From: Candidatus Saccharimonadota bacterium
GTDB lineage: Bacteria; Patescibacteriota; Saccharimonadia; Saccharimonadales; UBA4665
Length of the DNA stretch: 7,474 nt
Direction of reading: 5' to 3'
Assembly: GCA_029288515.1 (NCBI GenBank)
Contig: JARIHB010000076.1
Coordinates: forward strand, 1 to 7,474
In this document: piece after piece, positions 1 to 5,323 of the stretch
Position numbering within the stretch: position 1 is the first letter of the stretch
Layout: each line of letters begins with the position of its first letter
The notes under the pieces: generated by a model
What the model saw: the letters and a program-made list of their open reading frames with translations, nothing else
Told to the model about the DNA's origin: nothing
Databases searched by the model: none
Program-made: the position numbers and the translations under genes

Positions 1-48
1 ACTGTACTCTGACCAACCAAAATAGTTCTAACCTGTGCAAGAATGCTG

Positions 49-54
49 TACCAT
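49..54 (+). promoter_or_regulatory. Weak -10-like box upstream of the first Nudix gene
   Basis: TACCAT at 49-54 would place transcription start near 61 and give a leader of about 11 nt. This fits the absence of a Shine-Dalgarno sequence, but there is no convincing -35 box and the assignment is tentative. Confidence 0.25.
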
Positions 55-71
55 AGGCATTACTGCAAGAT

Positions 72-584
72 ATGAGCGAAGACGAGTTACTTGATTTGGT
101 TGACGGCAACGATAACGTTATTGGGCAAATTGGGAGAAGTGTATCAGATAGGTTGAACCATTCAGGCGAGGGCTACATCAGAGCGGCAACTTGTCTAATC
201 CAAAATTCCAAAGGTGAACTATGGATTCCCCGTCGTACGAAGGGTAAAAAGATTGCACCGCTGGGCCTTGATTCGTCTATGCAAGAACATGTGGGCGCTG
301 GAGAGACTTATGAGCAAGCAACCATTCGTGGGTTAAAGGAAGAATTGACTTTAGAGATTGACCGGAAAGACCTTGAATTTATTGGCAAACTTTCGCCAAC
401 GCCCGACTTGTATTATTTTGTTGCGTTATACAGATATAAGACGGACATAACACCTAAGTATAATCCTAAAGATTTCGTTAGTTCGGAATGGATTAAGCCA
501 GAAGTATTAATTAAAAAACTTGAAGCTGGCGAATTCGCGAAAAAGAGTCTTCTGCCGACAGTTAAGCTATTAATGAAGTTCTAA
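72..584 (+). CDS. Nudix hydrolase, isopentenyl-diphosphate-isomerase-like subgroup, with degenerate Nudix box
   Basis: A 170-residue protein. Its opening (LLDLVDGNDNVIG, residues 6-18), followed by an HxxGxxxRA stretch (30-38) and a WIPRR strand (51-55), is the usual beginning of IDI-like/YfcD-like Nudix proteins. The Nudix helix lies at about 72-94. E78, R86, L88 and the metal-binding pair E90-E91 are present. The canonical first Gly is Glu (E72), the Glu after Arg is Gly (G87), and the late Gly is Thr (T93). Family members hydrolyse nucleoside diphosphates linked to another group, or isomerise isopentenyl diphosphate; substrate cannot be assigned here. Two of the three Glu of the REUxEE core remain, so activity is possible but not assured. 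An in-frame stop at 54-56 limits the start to ATG 72 (or CTG 63). No Shine-Dalgarno sequence is visible. The gene is AT-richer than its neighbours, which may mean a different origin. The fold is confident, the activity is not. Confidence 0.85.
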   Translation: MSEDELLDLVDGNDNVIGQIGRSVSDRLNHSGEGYIRAATCLIQNSKGELWIPRRTKGKKIAPLGLDSSMQEHVGAGETYEQATIRGLKEELTLEIDRKDLEFIGKLSPTPDLYYFVALYRYKTDITPKYNPKDFVSSEWIKPEVLIKKLEAGEFAKKSLLPTVKLLMKF

Positions 585-597
585 TTTTGTATATAAT
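570..597 (+). promoter_or_regulatory. Promoter candidate with consensus -10 TATAAT
   Basis: A perfect TATAAT lies at 592-597, just after the stop of the first Nudix gene. A poor -35 (TTAATG, 570-575) sits 16 bp upstream. Transcription would begin near 604 and give the 681-944 gene a leader of about 77 nt. It competes with a second candidate closer to that gene. Confidence 0.4.
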
Positions 598-646
598 GCC
601 GTGCGCCAGATATAAGATTATTACATAAGGCCGTAGGTCTCATTTT

Positions 647-657
647 TGCTATATAGT
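647..657 (+). promoter_or_regulatory. Extended -10 promoter candidate for the small membrane protein gene
   Basis: TG at 647-648, one base, then TATATA at 650-655 forms an extended -10 element (TGnTATAnT-like), which can work without a -35 box; none is seen. Start near 662 would leave a leader of about 19 nt before ATG 681. Confidence 0.4.
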
Positions 658-680
658 AAAAGGTAGTACTGGACTTTACG

Positions 681-944
681 ATGAGAGGCATTGCAGACTT
701 ACTATTGGCCACGGGGTTATTTTCGCTGTTTATAGCCGGCGCCATACTATTCGCTTTGGTGTTCGGCGGGGACGGTCCGAGCATGCTTACAAGTAAAAAT
801 CTGCGCAAAGCGCTCGTTGACGACTACAAGAATAAAAAAGTTGTTGCCCGCGGCCCCCTCGGCCTGATCAAGTTTATGATAATTCTAGCTTTGATCCTAG
901 CGGCAGGAGGCGGCCTGATAAAGCTACTGCTTATGGCGTTCTAA
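681..944 (+). CDS. Small two-helix membrane protein of unknown function
   Basis: An 87-residue protein that I do not recognise. A hydrophobic segment covers roughly residues 7-29 and a second covers about 62-86. Between them is a basic, polar stretch (about 36-60) containing KNLRKALVDDYKNKKVV. The outline is a hairpin: the Lys/Arg-rich loop is likely cytoplasmic by the positive-inside rule, with both termini outside. ATG 681 is preceded by GGA at 671-673 (spacing about 7) and AGG at 661-663 (too far), so the ribosome site is weak. The minus strand has a competing open frame at 581-808. I prefer the plus strand because its product makes a coherent membrane protein, it has promoter candidates upstream, and it ends exactly against the convergent neighbour with 2 bp between stops. 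Function cannot be inferred from context. Confidence 0.65.
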   Translation: MRGIADLLLATGLFSLFIAGAILFALVFGGDGPSMLTSKNLRKALVDDYKNKKVVARGPLGLIKFMIILALILAAGGGLIKLLLMAF

Positions 945-946
945 AA

Positions 947-1684
947 TTATTTGGGTGCGGCTTCGTACGCCGCCAATTCTTGCGGTGTGCCGAAAGATAT
1001 AAACTCGCCAGGCCAGCTCGTAATGAGCCCGCCAGCGTTAATTATTTCGTTGTATATGTAAGAGACGTAGTATTCAGGATGGTGTTCATCTAAAGGGCGG
1101 GCAAAGACAGCTTGAGCTGCTTTATCAAATACCTTGAGGTTACTTATGTAGTGGCCACCGGCGACGGCATACGGCGAGATAACTTTTTTCTCTGCAGTGG
1201 TAATGACCAGGCCGTTTTCATCAATCTGCGCATAGGTGTAAAGCGGACGATCCGACTCAAATACCATTACGGCCGCGTCCATAGCCAGGGTGCCAATGAG
1301 GTTCGCCCGAATCGCAGAAGAGTACGCCTCGCTCTTAAAGGCAATGTCACAGTCCATGATGAGAATACCTTCATCATCCTTGATGTGCGGCCGCGCGCGA
1401 TAAGCATCGCGAAGAGCCCCTGTTGGGGGCTCGTCAGTAATAATTATGTTCGCGCCTGGCAATTCTGTTCTAATACGCGAACCGAGATCATGTTTCTGGT
1501 CGTGCTCCCTTCTTAGAATAACCGTATGCCGCTGCTCGGCACCGATTCCTTCTAGGCTTGAGAGAGCCTTCTTAAACATGGGTTGTCCGTCAACCGGGAT
1601 AAGCGGCTTGGGTGTTGTAACTCCTACCTCTGCAAAGCGAGAACCCCGTCCGGCCATCGGCAAAATGCTATGAAGTTTGCGCAT
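947..1684 (-). CDS. Sugar-phosphate nucleotidyltransferase (NTP_transferase, GT-A fold)
   Basis: A 245-residue enzyme of the family that transfers a nucleotide from an NTP to a sugar phosphate or similar alcohol phosphate, releasing pyrophosphate; cytosolic. The N-terminal signature LPMAGRGSRF (residues 8-17) and PKPLIPV (25-31, with K26) form the NTP-binding loop. PTGAL (87-91) matches the nucleobase-contacting TxGxA region. The metal-binding DxD-like site is D111/D113 in IMDCDIAF. The C-terminal FGTPQEL (231-237) is the common closing motif. The length matches single-domain members without a C-terminal left-handed beta helix, so acyltransferase fusion is excluded. The usual second motif residue is Ala (LPAAG); here it is Met10. 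The sugar cannot be identified; capsule or cell-surface glycan precursors are plausible. ATG 1684 has a strong Shine-Dalgarno sequence. It is transcribed alone, diverging from the Nudix gene at 1845. Confidence 0.85.
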   Translation of the reverse strand: MRKLHSILPMAGRGSRFAEVGVTTPKPLIPVDGQPMFKKALSSLEGIGAEQRHTVILRREHDQKHDLGSRIRTELPGANIIITDEPPTGALRDAYRARPHIKDDEGILIMDCDIAFKSEAYSSAIRANLIGTLAMDAAVMVFESDRPLYTYAQIDENGLVITTAEKKVISPYAVAGGHYISNLKVFDKAAQAVFARPLDEHHPEYYVSYIYNEIINAGGLITSWPGEFISFGTPQELAAYEAAPK

Positions 1685-1688
1685 GCAA

Positions 1689-1697
1689 AACCTTTCT
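1689..1697 (-). promoter_or_regulatory. Ribosome binding site of the nucleotidyltransferase gene
   Basis: Read on the minus strand, AGAAAGGTT lies just upstream of ATG 1684, with the AAAGG core about 6 nt away. It is one of only two clear Shine-Dalgarno sequences in the window and fixes the start. Confidence 0.7.
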
Positions 1698-1714
1698 AGT
1701 TATGTTGATATGTA

Positions 1715-1743
1715 GGTATATTCTTTTTTGTTTATGTTTGCAA
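1715..1743 (-). promoter_or_regulatory. Sigma70-type promoter of the nucleotidyltransferase gene
   Basis: On the minus strand, TTGCAA (1743-1738) and TATACC (1720-1715) are separated by exactly 17 bp. Start near 1708 gives a leader of about 24 nt that contains the ribosome site. This is the best-spaced two-box promoter in the window. Confidence 0.6.
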
Positions 1744-1783
1744 GCGATACGCAACGTACTTTTTCGCTAACCAAGGGTGCGGC

Positions 1784-1813
1784 TTGGATATTTAGTATAG
1801 GGTATCGTATGCT
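1784..1813 (+). promoter_or_regulatory. Candidate promoter of the canonical Nudix gene
   Basis: TTGGAT (1784-1789) and TATGCT (1808-1813) are 18 bp apart. Start near 1820 would give a leader of about 25 nt for ATG 1845. An imperfect inverted repeat, TGGAA at 1813-1817 and TTCCA at 1826-1830, overlaps the expected start site and could be an operator or small hairpin. Assignment is tentative. Confidence 0.35.
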
Positions 1814-1844
1814 GGAAACATGAAGTTCCATTGGTGTATTCAAA

Positions 1845-2258
1845 ATGGGTAATGGCACCGTAAGCGATAACGATAGCAAAACGCGCATTAGTGTGTACTG
1901 TGTTTATTTTGACGCTCATAACAGAGTGTTGCTCGTCAAGGATGCTCATTCATTGCTATGGGGTTTTCCGGGAGGTGGGCTTGAACCAGGCGAAACTCAT
2001 GGTGACGCATTACGCCGAGAATTTACCGAGGAAACGGGTATGGTGATGCGAGGGGCCTCAACGTATATTACCCGCCAGGATGATGATGTGAGGCAAAGGT
2101 ACTTCTATAAAATAGAGAGCGTAGAGGGCCGCTTAAACAAGCTGGGTAATAATGACGATGTGCAAGAAGCGGCATATTTTAGTACGGGGAATTTGCCTTC
2201 GGACCTGGCGTCGGGCGTAGAGAAAATTGCCACACAGCAAATAGCGTTACTGCGCTGA
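1845..2258 (+). CDS. Nudix hydrolase (MutT-like, canonical Nudix box)
   Basis: A 137-residue single-domain protein, the normal length for small MutT-type Nudix hydrolases, which cleave nucleoside diphosphate-X compounds such as oxidised or surplus NTPs, dinucleoside polyphosphates or nucleotide sugars, using Mg2+ or Mn2+. The Nudix box is complete: G44, five residues, E50, seven residues, R58-E59-F60-T61-E62-E63-T64-G65-M66. It is preceded by the typical LLVKD...WGFPGGG strand and turn. Residues 1-13 are polar and look like a disordered leader. An in-frame TGA at 1821-1823 limits upstream extension, and ATG 1845 is the only usual start before the fold begins. No Shine-Dalgarno sequence precedes it; a ten-codon frame overlaps the start (see findings). 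It diverges from the nucleotidyltransferase gene. The family is very secure, the substrate unknown. The stop is TGA. Confidence 0.92.
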   Translation: MGNGTVSDNDSKTRISVYCVYFDAHNRVLLVKDAHSLLWGFPGGGLEPGETHGDALRREFTEETGMVMRGASTYITRQDDDVRQRYFYKIESVEGRLNKLGNNDDVQEAAYFSTGNLPSDLASGVEKIATQQIALLR

Positions 2259-2288
2259 GCTATATCTATTTCGCGCAGGATCGAACTA

Positions 2289-2309
2289 CAGGCAGTAGCC
2301 TGATTTCTA
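2289..2309 (+). terminator. Weak intrinsic terminator candidate after the Nudix gene
   Basis: CAGGC (2289-2293) and GCCTG (2298-2302) form a perfect 5-bp stem closed by the AGTA tetraloop, followed by ATTTCTAT. The T tract is interrupted and the stem is short, so it is at most a weak terminator for the gene ending at 2258. Confidence 0.35.
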
Positions 2310-2329
2310 TTGAGTTGTACATTTTATTG

Positions 2330-2359
2330 TTCCAAAAAAGCATAAACATTATGTATACT
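2330..2359 (+). promoter_or_regulatory. Promoter of the dioxygenase-like gene
   Basis: TATACT at 2354-2359 is a good -10 box. A poor -35 (TTCCAA, 2330-2335) sits 18 bp upstream. Start near 2366 gives a leader of about 53 nt, the longest likely leader tied to a clear gene here, and it begins right at an inverted repeat. Confidence 0.5.
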
Positions 2360-2367
2360 GTGCTCTA

Positions 2368-2399
2368 ACTTACACTACGAAGCTTAGAAAATTGTAAGT
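2368..2399 (+). repeat. Inverted repeat / hairpin in the leader of the dioxygenase-like gene
   Basis: ACTTACA (2368-2374) and TGTAAGT (2393-2399) are perfect reverse complements of 7 bp, separated by 18 nt. They lie between the predicted transcription start and the ribosome site (2409-2414). This could be an operator for a dimeric repressor or an RNA hairpin at the 5' end of the transcript. No T tract follows, so it is not a terminator. Confidence 0.4.
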
Positions 2400-2408
2400 C
2401 AAGACGAT

Positions 2409-2414
2409 AGGGAG
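2409..2414 (+). promoter_or_regulatory. Ribosome binding site of the dioxygenase-like gene
   Basis: AGGGAG lies 4 nt before ATG 2419. The spacing is short but the match is strong, and it supports this start over internal Met codons such as M7. Confidence 0.65.
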
Positions 2415-2418
2415 CAGA

Positions 2419-4317
2419 ATGGAACCAGAACGATTTATGAAATTACCGGAAGCTGCAGGACCTGCCTTATTGGGAGGTGCGGAGAGGACTTTGCCGAGCG
2501 CTATTACCCTGGATCTTCAATTATCGCCTGATCAAGTCGACGCGCTACTCGCCGAGCGAGTACCCGGTACCGATATACAGCCCAATCTTGTGCTGCCCAA
2601 CGAGGTGCGGCATCCGGAGCTGTATGAGCGGCTTAACCGCCAGCAAGAAAAAGATGAGTATCGCAATACGTTGCAAACAGGACTCGCAAATGCTTGGGAA
2701 GCAGAGTATGGCGCCGAAAGGGCAGAGCAGCTTGTTGGCCGTTTTAATCATCTTGCCAAGACTATTGAAAAAGACGGTGCGCTGGTTATTGGCGACATGA
2801 TAGACCGCGGAGCATTTGCGGGGCTTGTTCAAGAGTATGACGGGCTTATAAGAGACCACGGAAGTGGAAGTTTGCTGCACAGCTACGTTAACTTACGCAG
2901 TCATCCCGATTTCCTTACAAACAAGGGTTTCAACCGAGCATTTTTCCACCCCCTTGCTATAGCGCTTATTTCTCGACAAGTTGGCGGTGCTGTTCGTGTG
3001 GTAGATGCGCGTGCCAAAGACGCAGGCCCTGTGAGTGCACATGCTCAAGATAATATGTTGCACGTTGACGAAAATGGCGCTATGCGTAGCGGTAGCGAGA
3101 TGAAGGTGAATCTTTCATGGGAGAAAGGACAGCCAAATGGGCCAAAGGGTCAGAACTTCACCTTTTTGCCTGGCACCCATAAGGGATTGCGCCAGAGTCA
3201 GGAGGGTCCTGACGGCCCGTACTTTACCGAGGCAGATTCAGTCTTCCGTACACCACAAAGTATTCGGCAAGTATTCGCATTGCAGCGTCAGGTGCGCGGC
3301 GGCGAAGATACTGTTTCCGAGATGACAGATCCTGAAAGGCCACTTTCTGCAATATTTGTAGCGAGCGATCTCGTGCATCATCGGTACAGAACGGAAGAAG
3401 GCGAGCCGAGAAGCGGGTTGATTATGGCATTCCACCCTACAGCGATCGTTCCCGGTGAGTATATAGATAGCTATAGTCCTGCTGATCGCGAAAACCTTAC
3501 ATTAGAGGAATCACTTTTTGGCATTAACAATGGTAGTCCGGATGCAGAATTTAGCACCATGCTGACACGTTATGCTTCTGAAATTGCCGAAAAGGTGGAT
3601 GAGGTATTTGAGGCAGGCCAAGTTATTTATGCCGATGAGCGAGCGTTATCGCTTGATGGTATGAAGGCATGGTACAGGTCTGTAACAGAGGCACCCACCG
3701 TAGAAGAGATTAAACGAGATAATGCGTACTTCCCCCTCGGGAGCGAGCTTGGCTTCAAGGACTTCATAGCGTTATTGGGTACTCAGATGATGCACTATGA
3801 CAAACACGCTTCTATCTACATGATCCTCTACCCCGATGGTCATGAGGCGGTTAGGAAATGGGCGCGTAACGCGAACCGTGAGATGCGAAGTGAGGTACTG
3901 CAAGCACGCCTCCAAGAATGGGAAGATGAAATCAGGCAGCCAGCTGTCGAAGATTTGTTGAGCCAGGAGCAGTTCCTTGAGGTTACGAGTCGTCTTCTCC
4001 AAAATGCTGCGTCTGTAACGCCTGAGATGCGCCGTGAAGGCCACCTTGACGCCGGCGAAGGCCTTTCTCCTACCGAAGCATATCAATCAGTAGAACAGTT
4101 TATTACTGATCTGGCAGAAAACTATGCCCGAGCAGACGGCAGACAAACGTATCTGACACTGTCTCTATTCCAGTTCTGGGCTTGCGATATGCTCAACCGG
4201 CTTAAGGGAAACGAGGATCCCGAACTCAGGGAGCTTGGTGGCAAGCTCCTCAGGAACTACATTACTGCAGCCGTGCTTGTAGAAAAACAAATCGCACATG
4301 AAGGCATTGAGCAGTAG
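2419..4317 (+). CDS. PhyH-like Fe(II)/2-oxoglutarate dioxygenase domain protein with large helical C-terminal region
   Basis: A 632-residue protein. Residues about 112-340 resemble the phytanoyl-CoA dioxygenase (PhyH) family, enzymes that use Fe(II), O2 and 2-oxoglutarate to hydroxylate small molecules or lipids. The family's entry segment is at 112-141 (LAKTIEKDGALVIGDMIDRG, then a helix). H215 and D217 form the HxD iron motif in NMLHVDENG. NFTFLPGTHKG (246-256) matches the PhyH 'PGSHk' motif. H320 or H321 (DLVHHRYR) would be the distal iron ligand and R331 (EPRSGL), 10-11 residues later, the 2-oxoglutarate-binding Arg, as in human PHYH. Residues 1-110 and about 345-632 match nothing I recognise; the C-terminal part looks helical and soluble. 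There is no signal peptide or membrane segment, and only one Cys (C589). It has its own promoter, leader hairpin and ribosome site, and no partner gene nearby. The domain call rests on motif spacing and is fairly likely; the substrate is unknown. Confidence 0.7.
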   Translation: MEPERFMKLPEAAGPALLGGAERTLPSAITLDLQLSPDQVDALLAERVPGTDIQPNLVLPNEVRHPELYERLNRQQEKDEYRNTLQTGLANAWEAEYGAERAEQLVGRFNHLAKTIEKDGALVIGDMIDRGAFAGLVQEYDGLIRDHGSGSLLHSYVNLRSHPDFLTNKGFNRAFFHPLAIALISRQVGGAVRVVDARAKDAGPVSAHAQDNMLHVDENGAMRSGSEMKVNLSWEKGQPNGPKGQNFTFLPGTHKGLRQSQEGPDGPYFTEADSVFRTPQSIRQVFALQRQVRGGEDTVSEMTDPERPLSAIFVASDLVHHRYRTEEGEPRSGLIMAFHPTAIVPGEYIDSYSPADRENLTLEESLFGINNGSPDAEFSTMLTRYASEIAEKVDEVFEAGQVIYADERALSLDGMKAWYRSVTEAPTVEEIKRDNAYFPLGSELGFKDFIALLGTQMMHYDKHASIYMILYPDGHEAVRKWARNANREMRSEVLQARLQEWEDEIRQPAVEDLLSQEQFLEVTSRLLQNAASVTPEMRREGHLDAGEGLSPTEAYQSVEQFITDLAENYARADGRQTYLTLSLFQFWACDMLNRLKGNEDPELRELGGKLLRNYITAAVLVEKQIAHEGIEQ

Positions 4318-4356
4318 TATAATTTCATTTCAGTAAAATCAGCCGAAACCTGTAGC

Positions 4357-4384
4357 CTGAAGAGCGGCCTAAATATCGTATAGT
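4357..4384 (+). promoter_or_regulatory. Promoter giving a probably leaderless TfoX-like transcript
   Basis: TATAGT at 4379-4384 ends 6 nt before ATG 4391, so transcription would start at or next to the A of the start codon. The -35 is weak (CTGAAG, 4357-4362, 16-bp spacer). There is no Shine-Dalgarno sequence, which agrees with a leaderless mRNA. Confidence 0.5.
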
Positions 4385-4390
4385 GTACAT

Positions 4391-4708
4391 ATGGCAAGTG
4401 ACCAGAAGACAGTCGATTTTATCACCGGCCAGATGGCTGACGCTGGGGCTATTCGGAGTCGTAAGATGTTTGGCGAGTACACAATATATTGCGACGACAA
4501 AGTTGTCGCTTTGGTATGCGACGATCGGCTCTATGTGAAAGTTACTGAACCCGGACGAAACGCACTTAAAAAACAAGTCATGGGTACTCCATATCCTGGA
4601 GCTAAAGCCAGCTTTTTAATTGACGGAGAAGATTGGGATGACGCTGCGTACCTCTCGCAGCTTGCCCGGCTTACTGCCGACGCGCTGCCGGCCCCAAAGA
4701 AGAAATAA
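4391..4708 (+). CDS. TfoX N-terminal domain protein
   Basis: A 105-residue protein consisting of only the TfoX/Sxy N-terminal domain. The diagnostic stretch is RKMFGEYTIY (residues 24-33), followed by the strand pattern VVALVCDDRLYVKVT (38-52) and the G65-TPYPGAK loop. In gammaproteobacteria full-length Sxy/TfoX induces competence genes together with CRP and has a second helical domain (TfoX_C). Here that domain is absent, and many bacteria carry such N-domain-only proteins with no proven role, so a competence function should not be assumed. The C-terminus ends in a basic tail (PAPKKK). The last 38 bp overlap the 3' end of the convergent kinase gene. It follows the dioxygenase gene by 73 bp but has its own promoter, so co-transcription is uncertain. 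A run of six T begins directly after the stop (4709-4714), without a good stem next to it. Confidence 0.85.
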   Translation: MASDQKTVDFITGQMADAGAIRSRKMFGEYTIYCDDKVVALVCDDRLYVKVTEPGRNALKKQVMGTPYPGAKASFLIDGEDWDDAAYLSQLARLTADALPAPKKK

Positions 4709-5249
4709 TTTTTTCAAGTTGTCGGTATGTATTAACGAGAGTACCCGAAGCATCTATATGATAGCGTGCGTTTTGCATAATGCGATCTGTATCAAACTCT
4801 AATCCGGGGCCAATAACCACCGTGTTATCCTTTCGCTCGTTTTCTATAAATGCCTCTAGTGTATCAGGATATTTCGCACTGTCGGTGCTTCCCTGCAAAT
4901 GGGCAAAACGAATAGCGAGGGGACAATCAAACGCAATATCGACACTACCAGCTTCACGGAGTGCCTCGGCAAAGCGCGGCGAACGGAGGTCGTCTACGCA
5001 TAATCTGTCAGTATTCAGCTTAAGTGCTAGTTGCAAGGTGTAATCCCAGCCATGCTCTTTTAGCATATGCGCATGTGTGTTTGCGTAGTCGGCGCGCTGC
5101 TTAAGCTCAATATCGTTTTTTGCCGCATAATCGCGTATGACGGCACTGAAAGTGAACGTTGTAAAACCGTAGTTCTTTTCTAAGTATCTTGCCGCAGATG
5201 TTTTGCCGCTAGCCGGATGTCCAACTAAACAAACGATTACCCTTGTCAT
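4671..5249 (-). CDS. P-loop kinase, dephospho-CoA/adenylate kinase-like (UPF0200-like)
   Basis: A 192-residue cytosolic nucleotide-binding protein. The Walker A loop is G10-HPASGKT17, directly after the first strand. FSAVIRD (34-40) corresponds to the acceptor-binding DVIRxE segment of archaeal UPF0200 proteins and related dephospho-CoA or NMP kinases. HGWDYTLQLAL (66-76) and VDDLRSPRFAEAL (85-97) match the family's 'yG.d..a..l' and Walker-B-like 'IDG.Rs..E...f' positions. R114 and the E137-R139 region may form the lid. HIDASGTLVNTYRQLEKII (164-182) resembles the closing 'i.N.gtl.el...i' segment. The phosphoryl acceptor is unknown, and the resemblance to UPF0200 is from memory of the pattern. 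No Shine-Dalgarno sequence stands before ATG 5249. TATGCT at 5266-5261 (minus strand) would start transcription about 5 nt upstream, so the message is nearly leaderless. The gene end overlaps the TfoX-like gene tail to tail. Confidence 0.75.
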   Translation of the reverse strand: MTRVIVCLVGHPASGKTSAARYLEKNYGFTTFTFSAVIRDYAAKNDIELKQRADYANTHAHMLKEHGWDYTLQLALKLNTDRLCVDDLRSPRFAEALREAGSVDIAFDCPLAIRFAHLQGSTDSAKYPDTLEAFIENERKDNTVVIGPGLEFDTDRIMQNARYHIDASGTLVNTYRQLEKIISSLGPAARRQ

Positions 5250-5260
5250 TACCCAATGGT

Positions 5261-5266
5261 AGCATA
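5261..5266 (-). promoter_or_regulatory. Possible -10 box for the P-loop kinase gene
   Basis: TATGCT on the minus strand predicts a start near 5254, 5 nt before ATG 5249. No good -35 is visible. The 74-bp spacer from the permease stop at 5324 also holds a 5-bp inverted repeat (TGGCT 5283-5287, AGCCA 5300-5304) with an AT-rich loop and no T tract. Confidence 0.3.
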
Positions 5267-5323
5267 GAGATGGACCGTATTATGGCTTAAATAAAATATA
5301 GCCAGGCCAAAGTGTCTAACGCG

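Noticed and set aside
1..71. Tail of an upstream gene (frame open from 3 to a stop at 54-56)
   Set aside because: Only 17 codons are visible with no recognisable motif; the open stretch is easily chance.
581..808. Minus-strand 75-codon frame opposite the small membrane protein
   Set aside because: Its product lacks any domain or hydrophobic pattern, it overlaps the consensus promoter region, and the plus-strand reading is more coherent.
923..930. GCTACTGC, the reverse complement of GCAGTAGC in the hairpin at 2292-2299, also lying just past a gene end; and GTAGCCTGA shared by 2295-2303 and 4352-4360
   Set aside because: Matches of 8-9 bp are expected by chance in a window this size and the stems differ; not enough for a repeat family.
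1112..1516. Plus-strand 134-codon frame inside the nucleotidyltransferase gene
   Set aside because: Shadow of a gene with intact NTP-transferase motifs on the other strand.
3178..3180. H254 (PGTH) as the distal iron ligand of the oxygenase
   Set aside because: It would be only 37 residues from HxD and 77 from R331; in PhyH proteins this His belongs to the conserved PGSH loop and the distal ligand comes later, so H320 or H321 fits better.
4666..4714. CCGGC/GCCGG stem (4666-4670, 4687-4691) plus T6 as a terminator of the TfoX-like gene
   Set aside because: The T run begins 18 nt after the stem and the loop is 16 nt, unlike an intrinsic terminator.
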